Assembly (NCBI GenBank): GCA_036924285.1
Contig: JAYKYS010000005.1
Coordinates: 6,014,001-6,078,000, forward strand
Length of the DNA: 64,000 nucleotides
Direction of reading: 5' to 3'
Origin: Asterella californica
Lineage: Eukaryota; Streptophyta; Marchantiopsida; Marchantiales; Aytoniaceae
Positions 36,130-48,959 of the stretch are shown piece by piece; within the stretch, counting starts at the first letter, position 1; every line of letters begins with the position of its first letter. The translations under genes were made by a program, and so were the position numbers. Under the pieces are notes generated by a model, which was not told the DNA's origin, searched no databases, and worked only from the letters and a program-made list of their open reading frames with translations.

Positions 36130-38360
36130 TTTGACCTTGAAGATCCACCTACAACCAATCGCCTTCTTCTTTAAGTAAGTCCACCAACTCCCAAGTCTGT
36201 TGGTGATGAAGCGCCGCACTCTCAACTTTCATAGCATTCACCCATTGGGCTTTATGTATGGTCTCCTCAAGTAAATCGGCTCTTGTTCTTGAAGAACATT
36301 GGTCATATATGCATGGTGTATAGCAAGAAAACCATCATGCATATACATATTTACTAGATGTTTTGGTCATTCAGATCTACGAGAGGTAATCGGTGCATTA
36401 ATCACCTTCTTTTGCAATTGATCTGACGTAGATGTCAAGGTCTGAGATAAAGTATCCAAGGAATGTGAAAGATCCACATATTTTGACGAGTAAAACATAT
36501 GTTGTAATAGCACTCGCTCATCCTGTGTAAAGACTACATTAGTCCTACTACACTAGTCCTACTAGATTGTGCTACGTGAACTCCAACGTAACAACAACTC
36601 TATGTGAAATTGATTTTGATATGGAATCAATGATTTCTGCAGATCCTCCACACGTCGTACTACTCTGAGGTACTACAATGGACTAACTCCTTGGTTCTAC
36701 AATAGGTTTGGAGATGGCTACAACATGTGCAAGAGCAAACCATGATTATAGTTCATCAAAGACAACATATCTATTGATATATGACTGCTTTGACGAAAGA
36801 TTATAACATCTATATCCTCTCGTATCAGAAGCATATCCAAGGAAGATAGATCTATTTAATTTCAGATCTAGTTTCTTACGTTTCTCATCAGGTATGTGCA
36901 CATAATAGATACATCCAAACACTTTAAGGAAAGAGAGTAATCAGACTTACTGCATCTGAAGACCTTCATAGGTGTCTGACCGTTGACTACCACTGTAGGC
37001 GTTTGATTCATGAGATGCATTTGATTCATGAAACATCTTCTATCTAGTAAGGTCTAGGTATGCTTTTCTCGTTCAACATAGCATGTGCAGCTTTTGCTAT
37101 GTGTCGGTTCTTGAGCTCCGCAACTCTGTTTTGCTGCGGACTGACTCTCTAGAAAGGAACTCGTCTCCTCCATCAGATCTCAAACATAGGATAGATTCTC
37201 CATATTGTTTCTCCACCAACTTGCAAAAAGTCTAGAATGCTGACAATATTTTGATAGAGGACTTGTTTCTCAACAAATAGATCCAAGTATAACGCAAATG
37301 ATCATCAATGAATTACACGAAGTACTAGTAAACGGTCATACTTGACTGAAAAGTAGTCCATACATCAGTGAGGACAAGCTTCAACAGCTCGTTCGCTCTG
37401 CTACATGATCTCTTAAAGGACTATCTAGCTTGCTTGCCGAACTGACATGCTGCATAGACTTTAGTGGACTCATTGGATTCGAATTTGAGTAGACTTGTAA
37501 CTAGGTCAGAAATCAGAAGACTTTTCAACCTCTGGAAGTTCATGTGCGCAGTTTGCTTGTGCCGGATATCAATATCGGTCACTATTGGACCACTCTGTCC
37601 ATACATGACAGCTTGTAACTTAAGGACAGAGACATCTAGTTTGAATAGCCTACCACTCTTGCTACCTCGAGCTATGACAATGCTATTAGAATCTTCAATA
37701 AAAGATCTATTTTTATTGAAGCGCACTTGCAGATCATGCTCTATTAACTGTCATATAGATAGCAACTTTCTAGTTAATGTGGGTACATGTAAGATATTCT
37801 TTATACCAATAAACATTGAAGCAAGAATGTCTAACGAAATGTTACCCTTGTGCTAGATCTGGTGCTTGGTGTCATCACTTGTCATCATAAACTGAGCAGT
37901 CTCCACATGCTCGAGTGAACTAAACCACTCTCGATGAGATGTCATATGATTGATGACACCGGAGTCGATCACCTTGTCAATCTGTGACTCAAAAGCCGCA
38001 TAACTCTGATGTGTTGTAATCAGTAACTATTATGAATAGACTTGTTTAGTTGCTGCATAGCCTTGGGTTGATGTCGTACTACTTTTGGTTGTTCTTGGCA
38101 TTGTGGACTTGCTTCTTGTAGTAGTTCTAGGAACTTGACGCACGTCTTTGATTGTTGCTGATTTTGTTGGTTTTGGTTGGTTTTGGTTCTACTGTTGTTG
38201 CTAGGATTGTTGTTGTTGTTGTTGTTCTTGTCCGCGACTCTATCCATGTCCAACATCCTTTCCATGATCTCTATCTCAAGATCCTCCAGAACATGCAAAA
38301 TAGACAGATTCTTGCTGAGCCGTCGAAGTAAAACTCTCCAGTATGTGCACCTCCTCTCCT
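36130..38360 (-). pseudogene. Second Ty1/copia copy, inverted and degraded
   Basis: On the minus strand the order runs from 38360 down: a gag tail rich in Asn and Gln (about 38020-38300), a protease region near 37900-38000, gag-pre-integrase and integrase zinc region at 37421-37726 (GSKSGRLFKLDVSVLKLQAV, MNFQRLKSLL, YAACQFGKQ), integrase core fragments to about 36850, and the start of the reverse transcriptase region at 36130-36260. Its protein is clearly related to the plus-strand copy at 32397-33003, so both are one family in head-on orientation. Many stops and frameshifts show it is older or faster decayed. No LTR was found for it. Confidence 0.8.
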
Positions 38361-39600
38361 AGCATTATAAGAACTAGTTCATCAAACCGCTGTCATGTTG
38401 TGATACGACTCACATGTGAATTTAACGTATAACTTGTCTTGTGTTGTTTTTGTGTTTCACAAATCTTTTCATGTAACTCGTCTGACAGTACATTAGGAAT
38501 CATGTCCACGGTTATCTGAGATGTCAGATCGCATGATAATGAGACGTGCTAGTTGAGTGATCCGTGGACACTCGCGTGAGTGGCTCTTGTTGTCAAATTT
38601 GGGTATAAATAGAAGGTCGAGGGTTTGTGGAGATACTCTTTCTTGGTGTTTTGTGAGTGTTTCTTAGTGTCTCATATGAAAGGAGAGGAGCTATAAGAGT
38701 TGTATTTATTGGAAGAAAGATTGATCAGAGTTCCAGATCTTCTTTTTTCGAATCCGTTCTATATCAACTTTCACTATATCTATTGGGATCTTTTCGATTG
38801 TAGCTTCTTGTCTACTTTGGTGAAGTGTTCATGGGAGGATGATGGACTTGCATATTCTGATGATCTTGCTGATTGTCACAGACAGATGGAACTGAGACAT
38901 GATTATGATCTCACTTTGACGGGTGAATGGACTTGAACTTTCTGGCCAACATCTTTTTAACGTTGGGTTGATATTCGATGTCATTGCGGGCGGAAGATCA
39001 ACCGTCGGGTATGGATCGCGAGGAACTTTGATGAAGAATATTGTAATCAATTGATGGCTTCTTCATTTCTTTTTTATCTTACCTTTTATCATAGATTGAT
39101 TCAAGGTCATTATCTTGATTTAGTATTGAATCTCGTATATTTTTGATTCATTGTTATCTCCATCGCTCGGCGAGGGTGATTAAGATTGGGGTCCGAAGTA
39201 TTTTGGTTCAAGCTTTGAAGATGTGAGGATGTTTTAAGGTTACAACTCGATCTAAAGCCAAGTAGGAGATAAAGTGATCTCCAATCTTCTTTCTTATTGA
39301 TCCATTTTTGATCAATCAAATTCATCCAAGTCCTAAGGACGGTTTGGAGTTTTGGAGGTCTTCCTAGGGATCATTTGCAGAGTATGAGGTCTCTTTCGAA
39401 AGTTCTCAAGCTGGACTACAATATGGAGAGAAAGATCTATCGATTTGGAGTTCTAAGTGTAGAGTTATGATCGTTCAAAGTCAAGGAGATTGAATCAATA
39501 TCATAAGTCACGTTTTTTAGTGTCTCGAGAGTTTGAGAGATGATCTTTCGATATTATCAAGGAGATTTGAAACATGACGCCGTGCTGGTTGCACTGATGT
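38361..39600. other. Unassigned sequence between copia gag fragments
   Basis: About 1.2 kb separates the inverted copia gag tail (left) from gag N-terminal sequence (right). It has no copia similarity that I can see, is rich in GATC, GAAGT and CTT words, and could be an insertion into the older element. Frames at 38700-38936 and 38829-39050 carry no motif. Confidence 0.4.
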
Positions 39601-39627
39601 AAATAGTCATACATTTGTGGTTGGATT

Positions 39628-40460
39628 TCATCTCAAAATGGTGGATTGAAGTTGGCTGTAATAGTTGAGGGGCAAAAGTAAAACCATTTCGTTTGGATTC
39701 AAAGATTGAGTTGTTCCATGAGCATGAGATCGAATCTGTGTTGTGTAATGCACGTTGTCACATTTGAGGTCAGTAGAAACCAAGACAAAGCTTGATAGAT
39801 TGGGTATTGAGAGCATTAGTATTTCATCGAGTTGGTCCAAGGTCTTGTCGTATCTCTCTATAGTCAAATACTCCGTGTATTCCCAGATTGAACTTCACGC
39901 TATACGACACAGTGAAAAGAGTTTTCTAGTCAAAATTGAAGTGATGAACTGCTTGTACTCAACAGGCAGTCCCTACAATGTGATCTCGGTCAAGACAATG
40001 AGATCAATCTCGATGTTGACAAAAGATAATTTATCTACGAGGTTTTTGACGAGGTTCACATAGTCGTTTATGCACATTGACCCCTTCTTCAGAATGTTGA
40101 ACTGCTGTAACAATTGCAACTTCCGTGCTTTTGTTCTTGATTGAAACAGACACGCGAGTGCATCCGAAGCTTTCTTGCGCATAGTCTTGGATGTGACCGA
40201 TCATCGATGCTGAAACTGTTAGTGCGATGTAGTGAATCATCTTGTAGGATCGCTTCTTCCGCTCATTAAATGTCACGTCAGAAATGAATACATCAGACGC
40301 TCCTTCTCAGTGATAAGATCTCATAGATCTTGTCCGTATAGAAAAATCATCATCCAGAACCGGTCTGAATCCATGAGAGCTGTCTAGAAATCGTTCTTCT
40401 CATATGACTTCTAAGACTAATTGGAGTGTTTTATGCGCACTTCCACACTTGGTAGTTGTT
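39628..40460 (-). pseudogene. Copia gag (UBN2-type) fragment, minus strand
   Basis: The minus-strand frame at 39973-40182 reads LFQSRTKARKLQLLQQFNIL then KKGSMCINDYVNLVKNLVDK, the gag polypeptide signature of plant copia (UBN2 family). The 39755-39970 part continues in other frames with LPVEYKQFITSI. It is probably the front of the same inverted element as 36130-38360, split by the 38.4-39.6 kb segment. Stops and shifts are frequent. Confidence 0.75.
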
Positions 40461-43400
40461 CTTGTCGAACTCCAGATCAAAGACACGAACTCCGTCATAG
40501 CTGCAATCAAGAAATTGCAATGTTTTGTATGCAAAAAGAAATAGAGAACCTCAACGAAACTCGTCAGTCCACATCTCTCAAGAGTTGATCACAAATCACA
40601 ACAAAGGTTTCTTGCACACTCTTCCTACAGTGAGAATGAAGAAAGAACTTGTCCGTGAACAACAGATGTAAACAAGACGAAAATGCCGAAAAAACTAACT
40701 AAGAAAGGTCGAAATTGGACCAAATAAGATAAAAAACATGCAGAACGTCACCTTGTCCTAATCTAATCAGCGGCATGCACCATCATCGATGTGACTTTCT
40801 CTCTCATAACCACTTGTCATCATTGATATCCCCAAGTGGCATCGTGGTCGATCATCAAGTGAGATGTCATTTCAAATGACTAAGTCAGGAATGTCCTAGT
40901 CAGCATCTACACATCAGAAATACCTTGTAGGCACTTTTCACATCGATCTCAAACTGAGTCAGCATCACATGTTGTCAAACCCTAGAACTTCAACTGGATG
41001 TAACTAGCTTAATATACGTTTGTTCGTGACCGTATGAGAACTAAAGTTGATCTCCTTGACAAGACCTACACACTGATGCATCAGATGTGCATTATCAGCA
41101 AGTTTGGAAAATTTCTTCTGAATCCTCCTTTTCAACCGCAGATCAAACCGTGATAACGTGTCTGATGAGAACCGTATTATTGATGGAGTTGTCATGCTGC
41201 CGAGGAGGCTAAGGAGCCACCTGCTTGTCATATACTCAAGTTCTCCACCAGGATAGACTGAGATGAAGAGACACATGACCGCTTGCTGTGAGAATCTCCG
41301 CGGTCGTCATGTTCTCAAAGTCTACGCGTGCGGTATGAAACCTCCATCTTCTATTGGTGGGAGATAGAGATCTTGTCCAGCTAGTATTGTGACAAATCAC
41401 GCTAACAGTCATCATCGAGCGTGAGAGGACGAATCAAAGCTTGGTGACTAGTTTGCAGAGTCTTGGTAAGAGACAATACAGCTCCTTCCTAAGGTGATCC
41501 AGAGACTAAGGAAAGCTGTGAGTAGTGATAGACTCAGCAAGATGATAAGTTAGTGATGACTGATCTGACTAATGAAGTCGATTCGGAGAGCATTGTATCG
41601 ATTCAGCATGTGCAGTACTTGGAGGAGACATCATACTAGTAGGAGTAGAGGAGTCCAAAAATGACTCATGAACTATTGAATGAGATCATTGATAGAGATC
41701 CATAGAAATTATGACGAATCTGGAGTAGCAATGGGATCCCATAGCAGCAACCCGCGTGCAGCATGATAGACGAGATTGCATGTGGTCAGCGGAAGACGGA
41801 GGAGGGGGTCATGATGAGACATTTAGAAGCTCCATCCAAGTTGCAGAAAGTGGCGAGTGCAGCCCGGTAGTTCCGCAACAGGTTCCCAAGAGAAATGAGC
41901 AGCTAAATATCTTCTAACAAAAGATGTCGAGAACTTCAAAGTCGTCGAACGATCAAAGAATCAACCAAAGAATCAACCAAAGAATCAAAGAGGGTCATAA
42001 AAACAACCAGGTTAACTTGACGAGTGTTTAAGACATCGAGGTTTGTCTTCCAAATGTGGTTTGCTGCTACCCAGCCTCGGAAAATCTCCAGCGTTAGGTC
42101 GTCTTTAAAACAGTAAGTAGTTAGAGCTTGAGAATCATACCTTCTCAAATACCAAACCTCTTCCAACTCGGCTACTCGAACAATCACCTCCAATCTTGAT
42201 GATGGAGGGGCTTGAACCGAGAGCGATTGAAGCTTAGCCAGTAGCTCTCGGTCGATCGAGGCGATGACAGACTTAACGATAAAAGAAAGATTGGTCATGT
42301 GTGTCTAAAATTGAAAGAGAAAGGTTGAGACGCCGTCTCTATCCGAGTCTCTATATAAATCAGGTTTTCTGATGTCCTCAGCTGACAAGTAACCTGAAAA
42401 AGAGACGTACCTGTCGGTCAATGGACTCGGCACCGAAGGATAAAATCTACAAACTTGCTCTCAACTATGGATGACAATTAGCCCATTCTGAAAACTGAAA
42501 CAAAGACTGAAATAAAATCAAAACAGTGAATAGAGAGAGTCTTCGTGAACTCGTGTAACACAAACCAAGGAAACTTCAGCCGCTTGCAGTTGAGGTAGGA
42601 CGAGCGTTCCACGACGACAAGAGACTGCCAATGTGAGAGACCGAAGAAAGTAAATGTTGGACCTTAGTGCGCCATAAATCCCAGAGCGTAGACACCGACT
42701 CAAGTCCAGCAACTCTATTTTGATTTATAAGAAAATCATATTTCTAATTCTTAGAGCACTGACAAGTAGAACAAGATTCATGTCTAGTGTTCACGTTTGA
42801 ATACCATGTAGTCGTTCTCAAAGTGACCAGAGGGTCTTTTGTATTTGAAGATGATAATCACGTGATAATATAAAAGAAGTCTTGTTCGTCTCTGTCTACC
42901 CGCAGAGCCCGCTTCGCGAACTCACCCGATATACGATAATAATATAATATCAAATCTTCTCGATCGTCGGTTCGTATTCCTTTCTTTCGAAGATCGGGTT
43001 GAAATGCTTCTGATACTTTCCTTTTATCAATGGATATTGAGCTCCATGCATGTTTATTTCCTTTCTAACATTTATTGCGCTTCGTTCTTTATGAAAATAA
43101 GAAACGCCCAGCCTTAGAGGGGATTTGGATGAACAAAGGAGGCCAAAAAATATTGTCTTATTTATTTAACCTTTACGCTATAAATCCGATTAGAAAAAGA
43201 AAAGATTACCTCTGCTAGCTGGTTTGACTTGTTGTTACGATAGTTTGCAAATTTATCGGATTGTAAACTAATTATCGTCTCAAATACAGACGTGGCTTAC
43301 AATAATTCGTTAAGTGTAAAACATTACTATGTTCATTTGAGTCGTTTTTATCACTATGCATATCGTGAATGAACTTTAAGTTCTTCTCTTTCCTTTTCAA

Positions 43401-45290
43401 ACTAATTGATGTTCACGTGAATGAACGTGAACATCAATTAGTTTAAGAAACGACTGACTTATGTGAACAAACTGACGAGACTTGACAAGATTATTTAGGG
43501 AGTCTCCTCTTGTTTTATTTTCTTGTTCATTTGCTTACAGATGCAGAAGTTTACTTGACTGCACCCCTAATACGTCAGACTTGACTCCACTCTTTTTGAT
43601 TTTACGTTATTTGGTCACACCCTTGACTGGTCATAGCAGGTTCAACAGGTCAAATTATCACATCATCATATTACAAGAAATGCATGTTAGCATGTCATCC
43701 ATGTATTTATACGGAAAGTTGAAATTTAGAGTGACTCTACAGCAGGTTATCAACCCATATTATCTAAAATTTGTCCTAGTGCAGTGTCATTACATAGCGG
43801 TATATTTTCTAAACTTGCTGTTGCGATCGAGTAATGCAAAGTTAAGAGAGGTAGAGTCAAGTCTGAATAAAGTATAAGAGTTGCAGTGGAGTAAAATCTC
43901 TGCAAAAAGATGCATCTCAACATGGGAAGAAATAAAGCATGGAAACGCAATTCAAACTAGTTTTTCTTATTCGTTCTAAGAGGCCTCAAAGTGTACAATT
44001 TCTATAGATTATATTTTTTCCCGTTCCAAATATACTGTATTCATATATCTTCTATGCCAAATGAGCTAAACGTTCTAGACGACTAAACATGGATTCTGGT
44101 CAAACCTAAATTGTGAGCATTGGTATATATTTTTGTTAGTTTTACTTTGGATGTAACACACATGCATGATGCTTTCACATAAAACAATACACATCGCATG
44201 CACATGTACCCACTTTCTAAGATATAATTGCAGAATGAATGACACCTTTCTAGAAGTAAGGAAGAGCTTGAAGATAAATATTAAAATAAATTTTCTTGCG
44301 TATTTTTGTATTTGTTTTTTTTTCTTTTTTGTTATAACACTTTCCAAATGTCTAGCTCCTTCTCTTTCGTTTGTTTGATCTTTTGGTGGTGAATTTGCAT
44401 AGGAGTCTTTTCTCATTATTATCATTTTAATCCAAATCCTTACTCGAATCCATCTTCATTTCCTCGCATTTCTCTCTTATGCTTCCTTCTCTCCGCAAAC
44501 ATATTATCCGTGGTATTGGCATTTGTTCGGAAAGTCAACTTTTCCTTCATATGAATGACGAAGAACTATGTAACAATAACGCTATCGCAACGTATATATT
44601 GTCAAAGCATGAGGTGTTCTCACCTTGCAAGGAGGTGACTCGTCTAGACTGTCATTTTTTGGAGATATGTGGATGCAGTTTTCATGCTCCCCACGCTTAT
44701 AAGGAAGAGGTCTTGAGCTTGTATGGGATGCCTAGTTACAACAATTGATGGAGTCCAATGTCAATAAGAGAAAGAGAGCAAAGATTTCTTACGAGTACTA
44801 AGACGATACCTTAGTGTCGGAGGCTTTACATCATCATGTGTTAGGTCAAGCAATGGATCTGAACTGCTTGACTTGATTAGTCTTTGATTGGTTGAAAAAC
44901 TTTGGATGCGATCGACAAGTATGACTGCTCGAGTACTCATGAGCTCTTTTTCTTCTGAGACGATAGAGATAAAAGTTGGAGGCGAAAGATGCGATCGTCA
45001 TCCATGGACGTCATGGGGTGTAACAAAGATGCATATTCAGAAGTCCTCGTCCAAATGAATATTTCACAGAAGCTCGAGCAGATCCGAAGTATTCTCCAAA
45101 GGAAACTAATCGAAGGTCCGGAGGGCCGCCGGAACTTATTGTAAACACGACGAAGAATGGTTTAAAGAAAGCCTTTGGCTTAAGTCAAAGGCTATTTAGA
45201 TATTTAAATAGCTAACACAAAAAACATATATATTTAAACAAAAAATAAATCTTAATAATCTTAATACCTGAAAATGAAATTTTTTTATTA
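40461..45290. other. Intergenic region without a supported gene
   Basis: No exon was recognised. A minus-strand frame of 120 aa at 41936-42298 (MTNLSFIVKSVIASIDREL onward, ending with a short LVDS repeat) has no family match known to me and is kept only as a note. 42748-42818 is the second copy of the 30660 dispersed repeat. 42900-44400 is AT-rich. A frame at 44479-44748 contains several Cys and His but no recognisable motif. Confidence 0.45.
42748..42818 (+). repeat. Dispersed repeat, copy 2 (partner 30660-30730)
   Basis: It shares AGAGCACTGACAAG and GTTCACGTTTGAATACCATG with 30660-30730 in the same orientation, 12 kb apart. Confidence 0.65.
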
Positions 45291-46552
45291 CCACAAGATG
45301 TGGAGCTTGCAGTCAAGATTACAAGGGTTGTTCAAGAGAATGTGGTTGAGTCTGTTGGTGATGAGTAGTACAACATTGCTCTCGAGGCTGCTAAATAGCA
45401 ACCAAAGATTTTGTATTCAGTCTCTAGTGTCATGCTAGAGGATGCTTGAGAGCTTGAGATTGGGATCAAGCTTACATGAGGAGAGAGACGAAAGGTACAT
45501 GAGTTCCTTAGAGGTTACAAGAACTATTTCACCTTTAGTATAAAAGATTTGGGTACCTTAAAGGGGCTAGGTATACGGACTGAGTTGACTATCTATACGT
45601 CTTTCTTTTGACCCCCTATAGATACAATGATATGGAGAAAGTTTTTATCCAGAGTATGACTCAAGATTTGGTAGAAATATCGCATGGAATGTATGCGTTT
45701 GTCATAGTTATGTCAGTCAAGAAGGATATGTATGACAACTACACGGATAGACTAGTGTGTGGAGACTATCGATTTATAAATCGATAGACGAAGTCCGATA
45801 AGTATACTATGCCTACGCTTGAAGAGATCTTTGATGCAATTGGGCATGCAAGGTCTTCAGTTGAGCAAGGTATCATCAGTTGCCGGTTAGAGAGGAGGAC
45901 AAGGTCAAGACATCATTTTGCGAGTTAATCCTCACGACAAAGATTATTTGTATCAATGTCAATTCTTATCATTTGGATTGAAGAATGCCCTTACTGAGTT
46001 TCAAAGAGTTATGGACAAGATCCTTGCAGGATTCTAAGAACTTAATAGTTGTTCAATATCGAGATACTTTGCGATATACTCAAGAGGTTACCGACCATCC
46101 ATACACAAGTTTCATCTTGAGAATTATGTTTATTTGCAGCAGACTGCACCGACAATCTTAGATGTTATCGCAGGGCGTACTATCTTACGTGCGTGAGGTG
46201 TTATATTTTGAGGTCCTCATGTTAGAGAGCCATGATGGTGTTGTTTGAAAAGATCATGTGCGTAAGTGTACGTCATGTCATTTTTCAAATCGATGGTACA
46301 ATGGGTCCAAGCTCAGTAGTACGAGTTGGTCTGAGATGCATGTTACGTGGATATGCTAGTGGATCAACTAGCATGTTATTGTGCATATTTTATCTTCACG
46401 TGATATGGATGTAGAAAAGCGATTAACGATGAAGCGACATAACACCCGGTCTCCTGATCTTTGCATCCACGAAGGTGCGTATCACATATTTGAGATATAT
46501 GACTATCTAGAGTTAGAGGGACCTATCCGCCAGCTAAAGAGGCGATTGTGGT
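45290..46552 (+). pseudogene. Old Ty3/gypsy pol remnant interrupted by a younger gypsy element
   Basis: Plus-strand fragments give the reverse transcriptase approach region (ELEIGIKLT then FTFSIKDLGTLKG), fingers and palm motifs VKKDMYDNYTDRLVCGDYRF and KSDKYTMPTLEEIFDAIG, and FGLKNALTEFQRVMDKILAG with stops between. The stretch ends with MKRHNTRSPDLCIHEGAYHI and FEIYDYLELEGPIRQL just before the insertion at 46552. Many nonsense codons and shifts show long decay. Its continuation may lie right of 52225, where direct repeats resembling LTR debris occur. Confidence 0.7.
46548..46552 (+). repeat. Target-site duplication, left copy (GTGGT)
   Basis: Five bases immediately outside the left LTR are identical to 52221-52225. 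A 5-bp duplication is standard for Ty3/gypsy integrases. Confidence 0.9.
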
Positions 46553-46948
46553 TGCAAGATGAGGCTCTAGAGTGAACTCAAACTCGAATGCCCGTGGAGG
46601 TGTATTCTCATACTTTATATAGTGGTAGGAGGAGTACATGATAAGATTTCAGCCAATGCTGACCTCTCAAAGTGAGCACACGGATCGCTGACGTGGCTTA
46701 CATGCAGTCTTATATCAGAATAGCATCTAGAGGGTTCAGAATGAGCCACATAAGCGCTCGTTGGAGAGCTCTCGAAGCTTCCTTCTGAAAGTTTCCCGAC
46801 GGTCTTTTGACGCTCTCACCTATTAGTAGAAGTACTCTTTTACTGCAGGTATTCTCAGACTGACTTAGCAGTAACTAATTCTTATACCAAAGACTTCTAT
46901 CAAATCAATTTTCACCTCTAGTTGATAAGTAGAGCTCTACTTATTACA
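46553..46948 (-). repeat. Gypsy 3' LTR
   Basis: On the minus strand it begins TGTAATAAGTAGAG and ends ...CTTGCA. It aligns over its whole length with 51824-52220, sharing CTTTATATAGTGGTAGGAGG and AGCCACATAAGCG. Confidence 0.92.
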
Positions 46949-46965
46949 CACCTCTCCCCTTTTAA
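46949..46965 (-). other. Polypurine tract of the gypsy element
   Basis: AAAAGGGGAGAGGTG on the minus strand directly precedes the 3' LTR, the expected place for plus-strand primer synthesis. Confidence 0.85.
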
Positions 46966-47169
46966 GAAGCAACGTCCCCGTTGCTCAACTGATGTTAGAA
47001 AGTTTTCTCTACGAGTGGGACGTGTGCAAGATTGGTTGCAAGTTCTCATATTGCTTCATGTAATGGATATCCTTTTCATTTCATCAAGTAATATATGTGG
47101 AGAAGACAGTTCGAAAGACAGTCTTCTCAACATCTTCATCGGCAATTCAAATCTAGTTATACTCACTCC

Positions 47170-47420
47170 GTAAGTCTAGCTTCGTGAAGTACTTTGCTCC
47201 TTCAAGTTGGTCGAACAAGTCATCCATCCGAGATAATGGATACTTATTCTTCACCGTCTACTGATTGAGTGTTCGATAATCGATGTACATCCGTAGATTG
47301 TTATCTTTTTTCTTCACAAAAAGGACTAGAGCTCCATATGGTGACACACTAGGTTTGATAAACCATTAAGGCAATATCTCTTCAATTTGTGTCTTGCACT
47401 CCTCCACTTCATGTGGTGCT
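47170..47420 (-). pseudogene. Truncated gypsy reverse transcriptase
   Basis: The minus strand encodes [47 protein letters not shown] and [11 protein letters not shown], the N-terminal fingers and first palm motif of Ty3 reverse transcriptase. In-frame stops follow WFIKPS and TLNQ. After a short decayed stretch with EKTVFRTVFST, the coding sequence stops at the purine tract. The YxDD active site, RNase H and integrase are absent. Confidence 0.85.
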
Positions 47421-47734
47421 AGTTTGTATGGGGTCTTACAAGGAGGAGTGCTTCTTGAAATCACCTCGATTTTGTAGTCAATCCTTTGTTTTGGTGGTAG
47501 TCATGAAGGAAGATCATCAAGAAAGACATCCCCATATTCTGCTATCACATCTTTCAAGATTTTTGGAATCTGTCTGTCGAGCTGTGCACAAAGGACTTTT
47601 CTTATTAAACCCAAAAAAAAACATCGCTATTACATATAGCATTCGTACCTATGACGTACATGCAAGTTCTGTCTTCGAGATCTCATTCTGTCTCTGAAGA
47701 TTTTTCACTGTTTGGTTTTCATCACTTTTCTTCG

Positions 47735-48004
47735 TCAATCCACTTCAAGATTATACTGCTCCATCCACGGCATACCTAATATGACATCATAACGAGCTAA
47801 TTTGATCACTCGCCACTCAATTTCTTCACGATATTCACCTAAAGTAAGTTTTATCTTTCGAGGTAAAGATTCAATCTTCTCGGTTTGTCCATCGGGTAGT
47901 TCCATCTCTTCACTCTCATCAATTTCTAACTCCATTCTCAACTTCATAGCAGTCGACCGAGACAGAAAATTCTCTGTTGCACTAGGATCGATTAGTACTC
48001 TCAC
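47735..48004 (-). pseudogene. Gypsy aspartic protease domain
   Basis: The frame contains MRVLIDPSATENFLS (retropepsin usually has DSGAT/S, here DPSAT), KLTLGEYREEIEW and YDVILGMPWMEQYN, the plant gypsy protease signature ILGMPWL. It follows gag and the zinc knuckle in the element's order. Confidence 0.85.
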
Positions 48005-48089
48005 CTGGGTCCCTTCCTAAACTCCATCCGTGACAATCAACTGTGCATTATTTTTTGTCATTCTCTTTCTCCTTCCCTTGCTTTTCTTC

Positions 48090-48930
48090 TCCCTCCTTGA
48101 ACCAGTAAGGCCACGAGGTGTATTTACTGGTGTTTTTCATTTTCTGATCTTGTCTTGATTTCTTCATTTCCTTCCCTTTCGTTAAGATGATTAAAAGATC
48201 GACGGTATGGAGGTCTTGGATCTCTAGGAAAACAATTTCGGCAATTTGCACCTATGTGATCAAATTGTCCACAGTTGTAACATCGACGTTGCTCGATGTT
48301 ACAACTGTGGTGTTGAGCTGTAGCATTCTTGACACCTTCTCCTCTAGGAACTCTCTGACGTCTTTTTCTGACCAACCTCGACGATCTCCATCTTGAAACT
48401 GTCGTGATAACGGATGTTGCCTAGCTCCATGGGTGTCGGACCATTTGCATATTGGATTTTGCATCGATTCTCATGATTTGGTGGAATCATCACGTCTCCT
48501 CCTAATGCTCCAGTAATTCTCTGAGCGTAAGCGATGGCCTCAAAAACCGTGAGTGGATTTTGCACTATTATCTCTTGTCGAATTCTTTCTTTTAACCCCC
48601 TCTTGAAATTGTCAAGAGCCTCCGTTGGACTCATATCAATGATTGCAACTTGCAAGTCGAGAAAACCTTCTACATACTCTTGAAGGCTTCTCTTCTGTTT
48701 CAATCCTCACATCTTCGTTCGAACCATTTGCACAGAATCCACAGATTGAAAATTCTTCAACAGACCTTCTTGCATTGCAGTCCATGTTACTGTTCTTCCT
48801 TCCATCAACACCGATCTCTTCCATGCATCATACTACGTGAGAGCTTTATCGTGCAAGTATCTACACGCAAATACTCCCGCTACGTCATCCGAGAAATCTA
48901 ATTCTCGACTACTCTCATGATTCATTGACC
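48090..48930 (-). pseudogene. Gypsy gag core and zinc knuckle
   Basis: From right to left on the minus strand: YLHDKALT and DAWKRSVLMEGRTVTWTAMQ (retrotransposon gag domain), KRSLQEYVEGFLDLQVAIID, EALDNFKRGLKERIRQEIIV, a linker, then RRCYNCGQFDHIGANC, a complete CCHC knuckle. Several shifts break the frame. A perfect 18-bp hairpin sits next to the knuckle. Confidence 0.85.
48269..48310. repeat. Perfect 18-bp hairpin beside the gag zinc knuckle
   Basis: CCACAGTTGTAACATCGA at 48269-48286 pairs exactly with 48293-48310 across CGTTGC. One arm encodes the knuckle residues CYNCG on the minus strand; the other is its inverted copy just upstream in the protein. Confidence 0.9.
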
Positions 48931-48959
48931 TTTGTACGGTTCAATGTTACATGTCTTCT

